Shown one piece after another: positions 1 through 12,017 of a DNA stretch of 64,000 nt. Where the stretch lies: positions 122,749,586 to 122,813,585 of the forward strand of contig NC_134537.1 in assembly GCF_050624435.1 (NCBI RefSeq), read 5' to 3'. The stretch comes from Tenrec ecaudatus (taxonomy: Eukaryota; Chordata; Mammalia; Afrosoricida; Tenrecidae). The notes beneath the pieces are model-generated. The model ran no database searches and had not been told where the DNA came from. It saw nothing but the letters and a program-made list of their open reading frames with translations. The translations under genes were made by a program, and so were the position numbers. How positions within the stretch are numbered: position 1 is the first letter of the stretch; each line of letters begins with the position of its first letter.

Positions 1-1785
1 TTGAGTGTTATAACATTTCTTTTCTAATTAATTTACATTGTGTTTATTTGGAATTAAATATTCATTAAAAGTAAGCATTTTCACGTTAAATGTTTATTTA
101 AATGTGTGGCAAGAAGCCTGTGTAAATCCATCAAAAGCATAGAAATTGGACACCATAATCTCCATTCTATCATATACTGAAAATCTGAGGTGCTATTCTG
201 CTGTCCCAGAATGTTAAGAACCAATGATTCATTTGTTGCATATGGTAGCGTATATAGCTCACGCGATTTCTTTCCACATCTCTCTATTTTAAAAGTAGGC
301 TTGACACCTATTAATTGCCTGGCTTAGTAGCCTTAATTGTCTACCTTCTTACTTTGGTAAGGATTTCATTAGGCAAACGTGGAAACATCGAAGCAGCAGG
401 ATCACAAGGTGAGAACCCCAGGAGCAGTGTACCCGATGCCATCGGTGACTCAGAAGTTGCCGTTTCTGGATTGTTTAAGCGTGTTAGCCTTTGGGGAACA
501 AAGGGAACAATGAGTCCCCCTGGAAAGAATGCTGTGGATAAGCTGATCAGTTACTTATCAGCCCAGCTGTGTCGCCGTGCCAGCCAGACATGTCCGCATT
601 GCTTGGGCCTGATGTGCAGCAGTAGCTACACTGAGACAGGGTGATAAAGATAAGGGTATGACTTCACTTTCCATGGATAACTTGCCTTTTGTTTTTTAGA
701 ATGGGCCACTTTAAGCCCACGCATGAAGAAAATAACAATACTAAAAATGCTCCAGCCCTGTACAGGGGTCATTTAAATGACAGCCACAAAGGAAATATTT
801 TATAATTATCAAACCTGAAAACTTCTGCTATGACAAGGAAAGCATTTTATCAAGGGATTAGAGACAAGTTTGAGAAAAATATTAAACCACAACATTCCAT
901 TTTGATTCAGTCTAATGATTTATAATAGAGAATTTCATTTTGTCAGAAGTATGCCTAGGTTGGGCTTTGAAAGTAGGTTAATGTTTTCCAAAGACCTCGA
1001 TGAAGAACTTGTATGTGTATGCATGTGTAAAATTTGAACAAATTTAATCATGACTGGAAAGTTTTCAGAAATAGACAGCTACCAAAATTAGCTTTCAGCC
1101 AGTCTCCAGGAAAGAAGCAACACCTGGATAAACTCTTGAGGTTAGGGTAAAATTCAGACATGAGAAATGGTAGTTAGGAATATTGATATTTCTATTTCAT
1201 AAACTATTCTTGATAGGTGCTTTCATTTATAAGAATGAAAATGTATTGTGAGAGGCCCACATTGATCAAATTCTGCCCAATTCTCACCTGACACAAATAT
1301 AGATTTTTAACTTCTAAATAAAAATGTGACACTTGCTTTCTTTTTAATCAGTGATGATAGATAAAGGTGAAGTTTGCCAATGTAATTTTAGGATAATTTT
1401 ATTATAGCTGATAGGATGAGTTATTGACTTATGACTCCCTATACTCTGCAGTTTAAAATCAAAGCTACAGGCTTAACATTTAAGAAAATAATAAAATCAT
1501 TATTTTGACTTGGGATGGGGGAATGGGGGAGCGGGTGGACTCAGGCAGGATTTTCCATGTAAATGCTTACACTGAAGCTATTGTCTTTAAAACTTCATCA
1601 AACTTTCAGAAAAAAAGTGTGAATAAGGAAGTGAATAAGAATAAAATTACTCTTCTTCCTTCTGGGAACCATCCCCTAACAAAATAGGAAAGGAGAGTGC
1701 TCTAGCAAGACGTTGTTAGAATAATGAATATGCACAGCTTTCAAATATACTGAAATCTCTTTCATAGGATTGGTCTCATGTGTAC
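1..1785. other. Unique AT-rich sequence, no gene recognised
   Basis: I see no recognisable gene or clear repeat here. The longest open frame (315-644, 109 codons) has no domain, signal or family resemblance. The stretch is AT-rich with stop codons in all frames. Confidence 0.5.
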
Positions 1786-1794
1786 CCAAAGAAC

Positions 1795-2092
1795 ACCAAT
1801 AATATTGATAATAATATTTAACAATTATTAAGCAATTAGTGTGTACCAAGCCCACTAGGCGTTGTCAAGTAAGCATTGAACTTCCTACCATAGATTAATG
1901 GATCCAAGCCACCAGCCTTTTTGGGGAGAAAGCGGAAGCGGTCTGCCCCTGGAAAGACTTAAAGCCCTACAAACCCGCACAAGGTCGCTCTGAAGAGGGA
2001 TCCACTCAATTGGCAGTGGGTTTGGTGTTAAGTCCCTTCACAGGAATCATTTCATTTAATCCTTCTCCCAGTTAGGTATTATATTAATGCCA
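1795..2092 (+). repeat. MIR SINE copy split by an AfroSINE
   Basis: Around 1835-1880 the sequence resembles the MIR segment for 'position of the common end of the range, last accessible', reading as a decayed form of the MIR core (gtgtaccaagcccactaggc). Around 2033-2090 it resumes with a MIR-like 'ATTTAATCCTT' block. The 120 bases between are an AfroSINE. MIR is an ancient tRNA-derived SINE mobilised by L2, so this copy predates the Afrotheria-specific insertion. Confidence 0.45.
1906..2028 (+). mobile_element. AfroSINE, partial, nested in MIR
   Basis: Afrotheria-specific tRNA-derived SINE. Seen here are the 'CCACCAGCC' start of the body, the 'GGTCTGCCCCTGGAAAGA' region and the tail around 1984-2028, which includes 'GGTCGCTCTGA' and 'CTCAATTGGCAGTGGGTTTG'. 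The tRNA-like head is missing. Confidence 0.6.
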
Positions 2093-2229
2093 ACTTCGAG
2101 AAGAGAGCATGGAAATTTTTCTAACTTCATAATGTTGCCTCAGTTCAACCCTCAGGAAAGTTTTCGTTTTTTTGTCTGAAGTACAAACAGTATTAAGGAG
2201 TAGACCGGAAAAGACGAGAACTTTGGGAG

Positions 2230-2665
2230 CCAATAGGCATATGATGTGAAAGCTGAATAAAGAAGACAGTAGAAGAATCGATGAATTTGAATTACGGCTC
2301 TGGAGAAGACTATTCAAAGTACTATGAGCTGCTAAAAGGACGAACCAATCTGTTTGTAAGGCCAGAGTGTTCCTTAGAGGCAAGGATGGCAAGCTTTCCT
2401 CTTACATACTTCGGACATACTTTCTGGAGAGACCAGTCCTTGGAGAAGGACATGGAGTTTGGTAAAGTGGATGGGTGGTGAAAAAGAGGAAGGCCCTTCG
2501 CGAGATGGATTGACCCGGTGGCTGCGTCATTGGGCTCAGGCACAGGAACTATTGTGAATATGGGGCAGGACCATGCAGTGTTTTGTTCTGTTGTGCAGAG
2601 GGTCGCTGTGGGTGAGAGCGGGCTCAGTGGCACCACCAACACCAACAGCAACATGTTCTACTACA
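2230..2665 (+). mobile_element. RTE (BovB-like) LINE, 3' end with C-terminal ORF relic
   Basis: This is the 3' end of an RTE-clade LINE. The frame from 2281 to 2481 encodes a peptide containing PECSLEARMA, LTYFGH and RDQSLEKD, the hallmark C-terminal region downstream of the RTE reverse transcriptase. The following bases resemble the family's KRGRP-TRWID stretch in another frame, so at least one frameshift is present. The tail near 2594-2660 ends in degenerate 'ACCAACACCAACAGCAACA' triplets, as RTE 3' ends do. The reverse transcriptase and endonuclease domains are absent. The copy is 5'-truncated and dead. Confidence 0.85.
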
Positions 2666-3645
2666 GAATTTAAAGCCCCTGAGAGTAAGGCCCTATCTGT
2701 TTGCTTCTCTAGGCTTAGCATTTATCCCAATACTTGCTCTGGAAATATCAACAAATCTCTGTGGAATGATGGATTAGCTGAGTATGCAATCAGCCAAATT
2801 GTTTAACCTGGTTTGGGCTCTACTTAATTCCTTTTCTAGATTGCTATTTCTTTATCTATAGAAATGAGTTAATGTCTTATAATGAAAGATATAACTGCGA
2901 AGGATGTTATAATAAGATAAAAAGGTCAAGAGTGATGTCCTTAAAGAAGAGAAAGGACCATATCAAAAATTAAGCTTCAGAATAGCTGCTTCATTCAAGC
3001 ACAGAATTTAGACTACCAGTTGCTGTAGAAACAGAGCATCTGCCGGCACCCGCACCCACCTCCCCGCCCTTCTTCTGCCACATTGGCCAGAGCACTCTGC
3101 TCCAGTAAGAGTCTCTGAGAGCGTAGCGATCCCGCCGCCCCCAAAAACAATGAGAAAAAGAAAAAATGTTGCTGTTTATTTTTAATCATAAATCATTCCA
3201 GGTCTTGATACCCATTTTAGGTTGCTTTTAGAGCATATGATGAAGTAATTGAAACAGCTGAGAAAACTTGAGCAATCATAGAAAAGGCTTCCTTCTCGAG
3301 CGAAATCTGAAAGGTCCTATTAAATGGAGAACTTAGAATAACCGGGGTCGGATGGAGAAGCAGGTGTAAAGCTCAGGTTTAAAGATCAAAAGGAAACAAA
3401 TGACAACAACCCAAGACGACCAACAGAGCCGCCCGGCGAGTGCAGAGCATCCCTCGCAGGATGGTTCTTGGAGACAAGCAAGGCCACACGAGCAGGGAAG
3501 CCAAGGTTTAGCCGACACCACACAAACCCAGTCTAACAAGGTTGCTTTTGTTTGTTTGGGGGTTCCGAAAGCAGTTTGATAAGAAAGGAGTCAGATGGAA
3601 TGGGGAGAAAGGTAAACAATTCACTGCGTTACTGCACCAAACAAG
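2666..3645. other. Unique sequence, nothing recognised
   Basis: There is no gene or clear repeat. A GC-richer patch at about 3040-3150 holds a few CpGs but no splice or promoter pattern I would defend. Confidence 0.4.
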
Positions 3646-3649
3646 GCAC

Positions 3650-3856
3650 CACGGAGACTTTGGGTTCTATTCGGAGCTGTTGGGTCAGTTCCAAGTCATG
3701 GCAACCCCATGTGGGTCTGCAAAGGACTGGCTTTTGCAAGGTTTTTATGGTTCAAGAGTAGAGCACCAGGTCTTTCTTCAGCGGCTTCTCTGGGTGGACT
3801 TTTGGCGACGGGCCAAGCATACTAACCGCTTACGTTGCCCAGGGACTCCACTCAGA
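3650..3856 (-). mobile_element. AfroSINE, near full length, diverged
   Basis: On the minus strand it reads from the tRNA-like head near 3850 ('agggactcca' side) to the tail near 3670. Visible blocks are 'CAAGTCATGGCAACCCCATG' (tail), 'TTCTTCAGCGGCTTCTC' (body) and 'CATACTAACCGCTTA' (head). It is more diverged than most copies here. Confidence 0.65.
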
Positions 3857-4640
3857 TAACTCCTCCTTTAAACAATACACCTCCTCCACAGCAGCGAGGC
3901 TCGATCCTAAGCTCTTTCTTCCTTGATCCCTTGGAGTTGGGCGTCTAAACTGAAGCAACCACTCCCTTTCTCACGTTGGACAAGGTTGCACTTCATAGAT
4001 CACAAGGAAACCTTTTGATATGCTCCCAGTGCTTCAGCGTTTATGACAATGTTTGCTCAGCTGCTTCCGCCCCTAACTGCTTTGTGTTTGCACACTCAAA
4101 TTCAGATACGGAGTGATTAACATGGCAGCGAATGCACTTCATCACTCAAAGCCCTCCATACATGTCTGAAAGTTCCTACCTGGATGTGGCCATCCTGTGG
4201 ATTCATGTTGAAGGCCTCTTGCCAGAGTTCATGTGGGAGGGCATCTGCATGGCGACATAGAAAGTATTCTTCTTACTGTCATTGTGCCTTTAATTCGAGA
4301 CATGGAGGTCAAGAGCACTAGCTCACAACATGGAAATGAAGAAAACTGTAAGGAAAAAGGGGAAAGAATATAAATTTCCTTGAAAAAAAATGTCTGCTAT
4401 AAAAAGATAATATAATAATATGCAATTACAGTTACGACTCTTAAAATTATATCATTTATAAAGGTTGGAGCTCTTGAGGAAATTACGGTGGAAGTTGCAG
4501 ATTTGAAAATATAGAGAATGCACAATTATTCATTATATTTCCCATTTCCTTCTTCAATCTAATTCGATGAAGTCATTGCAACTGAAAACTTAAATCTGAA
4601 AATAAAATTTATTTTGTTTTATTTAAAAGCAACAAACGAA
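3857..4640. other. Unique sequence, nothing recognised
   Basis: I see no gene or repeat. The second half, from 4360, is strongly AT-rich. Confidence 0.4.
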
Positions 4641-4641
4641 G

Positions 4642-4806
4642 GAAAAACCCAGCCCATTCCCATCCAGTGAATTCTGACTCATAGCAACTCTTTCACAGGA
4701 GCAGACAGTCTCATTTTTCTCCTGCAGAGCAAGTTGTGGATTTGAACCAGTGACCTTGCAGTTAGAAGCCCAGTATGTAGCCCAGTATGCCTCCCGGGCT
4801 CCTTTG
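4642..4806 (-). mobile_element. AfroSINE with internal deletion
   Basis: Blocks in minus orientation are 'GAATTCTGACTCATAGCAAC' (tail), 'CTCATTTTTCTCCTGCAGAG' (body), 'GTGACCTTGCAGTTAGAAGC' (B-box side) and the head ending at 'GGGCTCCT'. About 35 bases of the middle are missing between 'TTTCACAGGA' and 'GCAGACAGTC'. Confidence 0.8.
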
Positions 4807-4920
4807 AACTACTTAGCAGTACATAGTTGATACCCCTCAAGAAGGAGAAATTAGCAAATATGGATCCTACAGAGTAAGTGGTTGGATTATCAATCAATGA
4901 AAAAATAACATATGACATTA

Positions 4921-5505
4921 TTTTTTTAATCTTTTTATTGGGGGCTCATACAACTCTTATCATAATCCATCCATCCATGTGTCAAGCACATTTGTACATT
5001 TGTTGCCATCATCATTTTCAAAACATTTGCTTTCTACTTGAGCCCTTGGTATCAACTCCTCATTTTCCCCTCCCTCCCTCACCCCTCACAAAGCCTTGAT
5101 AATTTATAAATTATTATTTTGTCATGTCTTACAGTCAGATGACTCCCTTCACCCACTTTTCTGTTGTCCACTCCCCTGGGAGGGGGGTCATATGTAGATC
5201 CTTGTGATCAGTTCCCCTTTCTCCCCCACCATCCCCTTAGCCTCCTGGTAAGGCTACTCTCATTATTGGTCCTATGGGGTTTATCTGTCCTGGACTCCCT
5301 GTGTTTCCAGCTCTTATCTGTACCAGTGTACAACCTCTGTTCTATTCCGGATTTGTAAGGTAGAATTGGGATCATGATAGTGGGTGTGGGGGAGGAAGCA
5401 TTAAAGAACGAGAGGAAAGTTGTATGTTCCATTGTTGCTATGCTGTACCCTGACTGGCTCATCTCTTCCCACGACCCTTCTGTAAGGGGATGAAATAGGA
5501 CATCC
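4921..5505 (-). mobile_element. Afrotherian L1-lineage 3' end, 5'-truncated
   Basis: A poly-T run (4921-4927) is followed by 'TTTATTGGGGGCTCATACAA', the reverse complement of this family's 3' terminus with its AATAAA-type poly(A) signal. The noncoding 3' region then runs collinear with the long copy at 24672-26889 up to 'CCCTTCTGTAAGGGGATG'. TTATTTTTTT occurs at both edges (4918-4927 and 5514-5523) and may be the target duplication, although the poly-T makes this ambiguous. Confidence 0.8.
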
Positions 5506-5524
5506 TCGAGGAGTTATTTTTTTT

Positions 5525-7085
5525 CAGACATTTGTAAGTATTGGCAGGTGTTTGCATTTTCAAATAATGATCAGGTAACAAATTTAGAGCACATTTTAAG
5601 AAAAGAACATTGATCTAAACTTTAGTAAGTGGGATGCTCAATCTGCTTTTTCCAATTCTTCAAAATTATTTCTTGCTTCATGTGTCTGGAGGAAGTGAGG
5701 AGGGGCTCAGAGTAATGACTAATTCCTCTCCCTTTCGCATGCTTTCTCCATTTCCCTCAATTCGACATCGGGGTCTGACCCATATTCATTTTTGTGGGTA
5801 ATCATCTTACTGGTACTGAAAACATTCCTCAAAACACACTTAAGCCCTACCCAGATGTCACTATTTAGAAAGGCAGAAAAACTAAAATGTATCCAGTTGT
5901 ATTGGTACAAGAATAAGGAGATATGGTTTTAAAAAAGAGAAAAATGTAGTCTATATTAAGAGTCTTGCTTTTACATGGTAATCCTAATTTTAGATATTCT
6001 CAATTGTATTTTAAAATAAATTTGCCCATACTATCATCTCGTGTAACCCCCATCCCTTTTTTGGTAAATAATGTGCCCAATAAAGCAAAAGAAAATATTA
6101 TTTAAAATATTTTAGGATGATTTGTTTCCATGATATACCAACACACACAGTGCTTGCCCTGTGTTTGTACTTACCATAGACCAGTATAACTTGAATAACA
6201 GGTATTAATGGTCAAACGTGCATGTAGTTCAGCCAGGGGAGGGTTCCTGATAAGTCACTCTGGGTTTAAAAGAAAAAAAAGTCTACCAAGTTCTTGAACT
6301 TAAGGAGAATTTTAAACAAAATCCTACTCCTAAAGAGCATCTAGGTTTTAAGAATTCTTTGTTGTAATATAAATGATCTGATGTGGCAAACTGAATTGAA
6401 AAGTGTTTTATCTGAGTCTACATTTGATAAAGTGGCATTGATTTAAATATCACTGAATAAAACGTGGCTTCCCCACTTGGATTTTGTTTGGACAAAGTTC
6501 TTGTTTGGCTTGCTGAGTCATGAAATTTCAATGCTTTCAGGCCATCTTGCTTAATTAACTGTGGACTCCCTGGTGATGACCTGGGATATTTCTCTTTGTG
6601 GGAGGTTTCTGGGGAAGACAGGCTTGCGCCGAGAGGAAATCTTGAGTGAGCTAGTTCAGTTCAGTTGAGAAAAAAGTGAACCTAGTCTTCTTTTCCTCAC
6701 AGCAGACTTAGATCTAGTACAAAGAACAGTTGGAAACAAATGACTTCATTCACTTGAAAAGCAACTTAATACTTTGATTCTCAAGTCGTAATAATCTAAT
6801 ATCTGAATTGTGAGAGTGCCATCTCTCCTGATGCAGTCCTGGGTGCAAAAAAGAAGAAATGCAATACCTTGATTCTAAAATAATACAAATAGCCAAAACG
6901 AGTTAGCCTAGATGCATGTCAGAAAGCTTGAGAAAACCCACCATTTTTCAAACTGCCATTTCTTTATGCTTGACTTTCAGTAAGTGGATCCAAACAAAAG
7001 CAACCAGAGGGATCTCTCTCCATTCACAAATGCATAATTAACATGTCCCTCCACACAGTGCGTAGAAATAAGAGCATGTCACCAG
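5525..7085. other. Unique AT-rich sequence, nothing recognised
   Basis: I see no gene, clear repeat or promoter. Short open frames here have no family resemblance. Confidence 0.4.
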
Positions 7086-7089
7086 GTGT

Positions 7090-7235
7090 CTTTGGAAGTC
7101 AGAAGGATGTTGAGCCTCAGTTTTTCATCTGTCAAATAAAATAGGACCTACCTGGGAAGTTATTCTGAGGAAAAGATCAAGTATTCATAAAACCTGAAGC
7201 ATTGTACCTGGCACGTAGTGTTCTGTTGAAGGCAG
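7090..7235 (+). repeat. MIR SINE, 3' two-thirds
   Basis: The order of blocks matches MIR: 'GAGCCTCAGTTTTTCATCTG', then 'AATAGGACCTACCTGGGAAG', then 'AAGCATTGTACCTGGCACGT'. The tRNA head is not recognisable. Confidence 0.75.
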
Positions 7236-7896
7236 TACACTATGCTTTGAATATACAAATGATGTGTAATGCATTAAAAATAAAATAAGAAAAGATCACT
7301 TCCATGTACTAGGACTCTGAGATTTTAGGCACCTTTGGAAGCTGCCATAATTATATTCGGTTATTGGCAGTTACCAGTGCACTTTATTTACATAGAGGAA
7401 TGTGTAAGACCCCGAAAAGTATAAATTAAGAACACACGTGTTCATTTGGAGATGCAGTGTAATTATGCATTTCCTCGCAGAATCTGATAGATGAAGAGAA
7501 AAGTCCATTGACCTCAAAACCCGTCTCTGGGCATCAGATGTGAGAGGAGGATGTGACGGAGCGATGATATGGAGGCGGATGGTTTGGAAACTTCTTCTGT
7601 GAAAAGCTCTGGCAAAACTGGCTTACACTGGGCAGCAGCTTCCAAAGTGTCCGACATGTTGTTGTGTCAGTAGTATAATGGTAGATTTAGTCAAAATCCA
7701 GCAGCAAAATCTGCTTGTCCATTCAAGAGAGAAAAAAATTAAGCATGTTTATGAACATATTTGTTACATGTTTTACACAGTTCCTATGAATTCGCTCACT
7801 TAAGGACTCATCATACTTAGCAAAGTAGAGGGCTATTGAAAAGAGGAAGATTCTCCACAAAGTGGACTCACACCGGGGCTATAATGTACCCAAACC
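7236..7896. other. Unique sequence, nothing recognised
   Basis: There is no gene or repeat that I can support in this stretch. Confidence 0.35.
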
Positions 7897-7898
7897 TA

Positions 7899-8348
7899 CC
7901 ATATATACTCGAATATAAGCTGACCCGAGTATAAGCCGAGGTACCTAATTATTACCTGGGAAACCAGAAAAACGGATTGACTCGAGTATAAGCCTAGAGT
8001 GGGAAATGCAGGATGTGAATTAACACAGAGACCAGAAGGGAGAAACGGAGCGCAGCCACAGACACATCCTTACCAGTTCAACTGCCGGCGTAAGTGAATC
8101 ACTACAGGTGCTTCTGTGAATTGGAGTCGTCCATGTCATAGGACGGCTCTGATTGGTTAGATGTGAGTAAACAAACATTCAAAGCCCTGCCGTGTCAGCG
8201 GGGCTTTGAAAGAACAGCGGATGAACGGCAATCACCCACGAGATGTTACACTTCGCTGGGGTACCACTGACCCGTGTATAAGCTGAACCCCAGTTTTTCA
8301 GCACATTTTTTGTGCTGAAAAACTTGGCTTATACACGAGTATATATGG
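7899..8348 (+). mobile_element. TA-flanked MITE with terminal inverted repeats (Tc1/mariner-like)
   Basis: The element begins CCATATATACTCG (7899) and ends CGAGTATATATGG (8348), which are perfect 13-base terminal inverted repeats. Similarity extends to about 25 bases with mismatches. It is flanked on both sides by TA (7897-7898 and 8349-8350), the target duplication of the Tc1/mariner superfamily. At 450 bp with no transposase frame it is non-autonomous. The GTATAAGC motif recurs inside the left half (about 7930 and 7988), near the end (about 8276), and inverted in the right terminus. Two internal palindromes are present. I do not recognise the family by name. Confidence 0.8.
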
Positions 8349-8494
8349 TACTTTAGTGACAACTGGGTGATGCCTTCCAACAAAAGTGCTGACTTGGTGT
8401 GGCCCAGGAATCCAGGCTTTAGGTCTCTGCAGACTCAGCCTTCCAGCGAGCACAGCCGCTTTTCCCTCAACAACCGTGAGAACTATAACCAATT

Positions 8495-8600
8495 TAGGAT
8501 GAAAAATGAGGAGGCCCGTAAATGTTATGTAACTTGCTGAAGATCACCCAGTTAGCAAGAGGTATGGTTGACCTCAGACCTGGTGCAAACGTATAGCCTG
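8495..8600 (-). repeat. MIR SINE fragment
   Basis: The MIR central region reads in reverse: 'GTAACTTGCTGAAGATCACC' followed by 'CAGTTAGCAAGAGG' and 'GACCTCAGACCTGGTG'. Confidence 0.6.
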
Positions 8601-8631
8601 CTAAATATAAGGTTTCTACTCCTCAACATGA

Positions 8632-8800
8632 AGCCTTGGTGGCGCAGCATGTTAAGCTTCCGATTCGATGGCTAGCCACAGTGTTGAAGGGTTACACCCT
8701 CCAGTCACTGTGAGGAGAAGAGAGGCTGACCGCTCCCATGAGGAGCCACAGCCTCAGAAACCAGGGTGGGCATTTTGTGAGTCAGAGTTGACTGGGTAGC
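8632..8800 (+). mobile_element. AfroSINE, near full length
   Basis: The tRNA-like head 'AGCCTTGGTGGCGCAGCATG' (A-box side) is followed by the body, then 'CCACAGCCTCAGAAACC' and the tail 'GAGTCAGAGTTGACTGGGTA'. It lies 40 bases from an oppositely oriented AfroSINE. Confidence 0.8.
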
Positions 8801-8839
8801 AGGGAGGGTTAGCTTCTCTTCAGTAAAAGCAAACTCCTT

Positions 8840-8995
8840 GCCTTCTAATCGATGCTGGCTCATAGTGACCCTACAGGACATGGTAGAACTGTGCCTGTGA
8901 CTTACCAAGACTATCACTGCAGCTAGTGGTTTTTGAACCCCAACCTTGTGGTTCTCAGCCTAATGTATAACCACTATAATCACTATGCCAGTGAA
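8840..8995 (-). mobile_element. AfroSINE
   Basis: In minus orientation 'GCTGGCTCATAGTGACCC' and 'GGTAGAACTGTGCCTGTG' (tail) lead to 'AACCTTGTGGTTCTCAGCC' and the head near 8990. It forms a convergent inverted pair with the copy at 8632-8800. Confidence 0.8.
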
Positions 8996-8999
8996 TGTC

Positions 9000-10230
9000 T
9001 GAGATTCAATCTTCAAAACTGTGTACTTGGCTAATTTTCTACGGACTAAACTCTTAGGCTCATTTATTTAAATTTTTCTTTCATAAATACAATATTTTCA
9101 CATGTGGTATAAATTAACCCTATTCGTCCCTCTTCTTTTCATAATTTGTGATGAATAACAACTATTATAAAAACTGAACATGAATTGAAAATCATCATAA
9201 AACACATTCTCACTTTTTCTTTGAAAATTTCTTTATATTAATCAAAGGTTCATCCCACAAACATTCCAGCAAAACTCAAGTCATCATTTTCCTTTTGTAA
9301 AAGCAATTGACTATTTTAATAATAACTCTTCTTATTATGAAAAATATGGTAAATCATTGAAGAATGTGCAATTAAACAAACAAAAATTCACACACAACCC
9401 TATCATTCATTAGTAAGTATGGTTAATATTTTTAGATAACAATTTATTGTTCTTTGAAAAATCTACACTGACATTTTTACTTATAAAAATCTATCTGTAT
9501 GACCTCACACTTCTGATATTGTTTACTGTTGGATTTATTGTCCATACTTTCTATTTAAAACATAGTATGGACATCTTTTGGATCATTAAACTTAGAAACT
9601 GTCGGTTAGAGACTCGAGTAATATTTTCATTCCTGGCATTTTTAAAACATTTTTGAAATGCTGCAGTGCTCTGTGAACCTCGAAGTAAAGGCGGGGTTTT
9701 CCAGAATTTCTCCATCTTTTTTGTAGTAGTGCCCTTTTTAAGTAGGGACACACTTTGAAATACAGCCTTCAACACGATAAGTTTAAAACACTCAACGTCT
9801 TCCTCAGTGGGAAGCACTGTAGAGCCTAATCAATCAGCCCCCTGTTACATACTTCTTGCGTATTACAGTAATGATTTTTCATTCACTCAGAATGCCAGAG
9901 GTACTTAGTGGTTCTTGAACTGTTGGTAAAGATATGTTTCTTGGAGTGAATTGAGGGACAGCTTTGGAGGCAGATACGGACCTATGAATTCCCAAGCATC
10001 CTCATTCATTCAGTCGTTCATCTTATATGTATGTACATGCCTTGTAATGAGCTCAGCCAGTGGCCATAGAGAAGATTTGAAATCACGGTGACCGATAGAA
10101 ATCAATATAGAACTGGTTTTCAGTGACTCTTTTGGCAGATTTCCTAGGCTTTTCTCCGAAGGCACACAATGTGAACAACCTGACAGAGTTTCCCCGTGGT
10201 CCTATTTTCAAAATACAGGTATAGAAGAAG
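9000..10230. other. AT-rich sequence, possibly old LINE remnants
   Basis: There is no gene. The part at 9290-9480 loosely resembles decayed LINE 3' sequence, but I cannot assign it. Confidence 0.3.
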
Positions 10231-10233
10231 CCT

Positions 10234-10734
10234 TATGGTAGTTACATAATCTGGTGTCAATTTGTGAAGGGGCGGAGTCTAGCCTGTCAATCAGGTCACA
10301 GCTTGATGGCCTCGTTTGGAGGTGCCACGGAGACAAACAGCTCACTGGAGGAAGGGAACACAGAGACTCTCTGCTTCATCATTCTGCTGACAAGTCACGT
10401 GGACGTACGCTGATGGAGCCAGAGCCCTTGGTTCTGGAGGAGCCACATGGAGACCCACACCAGCACTGAGATGCTTCCACCGCCACTGATCCACAAGACT
10501 TTCCACCCGCTGGCCTGTGATTTTCCTGCATTCTGAGTCAGTGCATATATTGTGTGAGTCTGAAGAGAGATTTAGAGACTGGTTTTGGACACATGAGCTA
10601 ATATCGGACTTACGGACTTGATCTGGACTGGGCTGGGATGTTTTAATATGCAATTACTCTTTGACATAAAGCTCTTTCTTATACACATATGAGTGCCTAT
10701 GAATTTATGTCTCTCATCAAACCAGACTAACACA
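10234..10734 (+). mobile_element. ERVL solo LTR, MLT2-like
   Basis: An old solo long terminal repeat of an endogenous retrovirus of the ERVL class. It starts T(A/G)TGGTAGTTACA and ends GACTAACACA, matching the TGTGGTAG...GACTAATACA ends of the MLT2 LTR family. It contains MLT2-like blocks such as 'GGTGTCAATTTG' near the start and 'CATATGAGTGCC' near the end. The duplicated target AGCCT flanks it at 10229-10233 and 10735-10739, the 5-base duplication expected for this class. No internal viral sequence is attached, so it is a solo LTR formed by recombination. It may carry old promoter and poly(A) sequence. A second copy lies at 29123-29636. Confidence 0.8.
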
Positions 10735-10739
10735 AGCCT

Positions 10740-12015
10740 TTAAGAAAAGGCTACTCTTGCCTCCATGACCCACTGTGTCCGCCACCAAGAAAGCTATTTA
10801 CAAATTCTCCTGGGCCGTCTCTCCCTCTCACTGTCTCCATCTTCTTCTCCACACTGTCTCTCTTGTTTTGGCATTGCTTTCCTTGCCCCTCCCTCCTGCC
10901 CCAGCAGGAGTTTCCACTTGGGAAAACCGTGCTCTGGAAATGATCCTCCTCCTCCCGTGAGGAGTGTTCTTCCATTGGCAGCCCCTGGGCCTTCTGGTCT
11001 GCCAAGTTCTCCACCATGTTTCTGGAAAGGGGTTGGTTGGGGGAAACTAGGCCCCTGAGAGAATGGAAGTTCCGGACGGCTTTCTCATCCACTAACCAAA
11101 GGGCTGGCGGCTTCATTCCACACAAGCTGCCTGGTAAGGAAGTCATGGCCATCGACTTCTGAAAAGTCTGCCCTGAAGACGCTGGGGCACACAGCGCCAC
11201 ACAGACCCACCCCAGGGGGTCGTCACGCGTCAGAGTCCACCCCAGAGCAAGGGGGCGCTTATTTTGCAAAGTGTGCTAAGTCTTCCATGATGTGGGCCTC
11301 CTGGTATTGACTGGCCATTTTGATGCATGAAACTCACTGAATAATTCTATCAGAAGGACTCCTGAAGGGTAAGAGGGCATGGCTGTGATTTTGGGTCCCC
11401 CGTGACTGGCGCACTTGGCTGCTAAGGGCTATGGTGTTAGCCTCTTTTTACAGAGTCTGCAGACGCTGCCAAGTTTCACTCCAGTGGCTCATAATTTGTT
11501 TCGGTAGATCAGGTGAAACCAGCAGCATTTGTTTTAAAACGCGTCCTGCCAAGCTTTGTTTGCCCAGGCTGATGCATTGTGTTACTAATTCAATAATGCT
11601 GTGACGGCAGAGCCCAGCTGCCCGTGTGAGGCAGGCACAGAGGCGCGCTTGCCTGCAAGTACCCAGGAGCCACTGTTTCCATAGGAAACAAGGGTAGGTG
11701 GGATAGGTCACTCTAGAAACGCTTGGCCAATCTGCCTGGGAGCGGGGATAACCAGTCTCCTCCTCTTCCCAGGCACTTTTCTAGCTGGGAAGTCAGTGCA
11801 AGCTCTCCTCGGCTGCTCCTAGAAACTCTACCCTGGGCGCTTAGTGGAAACCAAGCGAGCTTTTCTGTAGCAGGGGACAAGTACGAAGTCCTTGTGTTGA
11901 GGGTTAGCTGGGAGGGTGTCGGGCTTCATTGCGGGTTCATTCCCCCCCTTTGATGTTAATATCACCACAACCCTCCCAGTCCAGCAGCATTAGGAGTGTC
12001 ACATACTATTACATG
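10740..12015. other. GC-moderate unique sequence, no gene recognised
   Basis: It includes the longest minus frame of this part (10751-11269, 172 codons), but its composition is low-complexity and it resembles no protein family. I see no CpG island or splice signals I would defend. Confidence 0.35.
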
Positions 12016-12017
12016 TT

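Noticed and set aside
10751..11269. 172-codon minus frame
   Set aside because: It has no recognisable domain. Its length is within expectation for GC-moderate DNA, and I see no evidence of transcription or conservation in the sequence.
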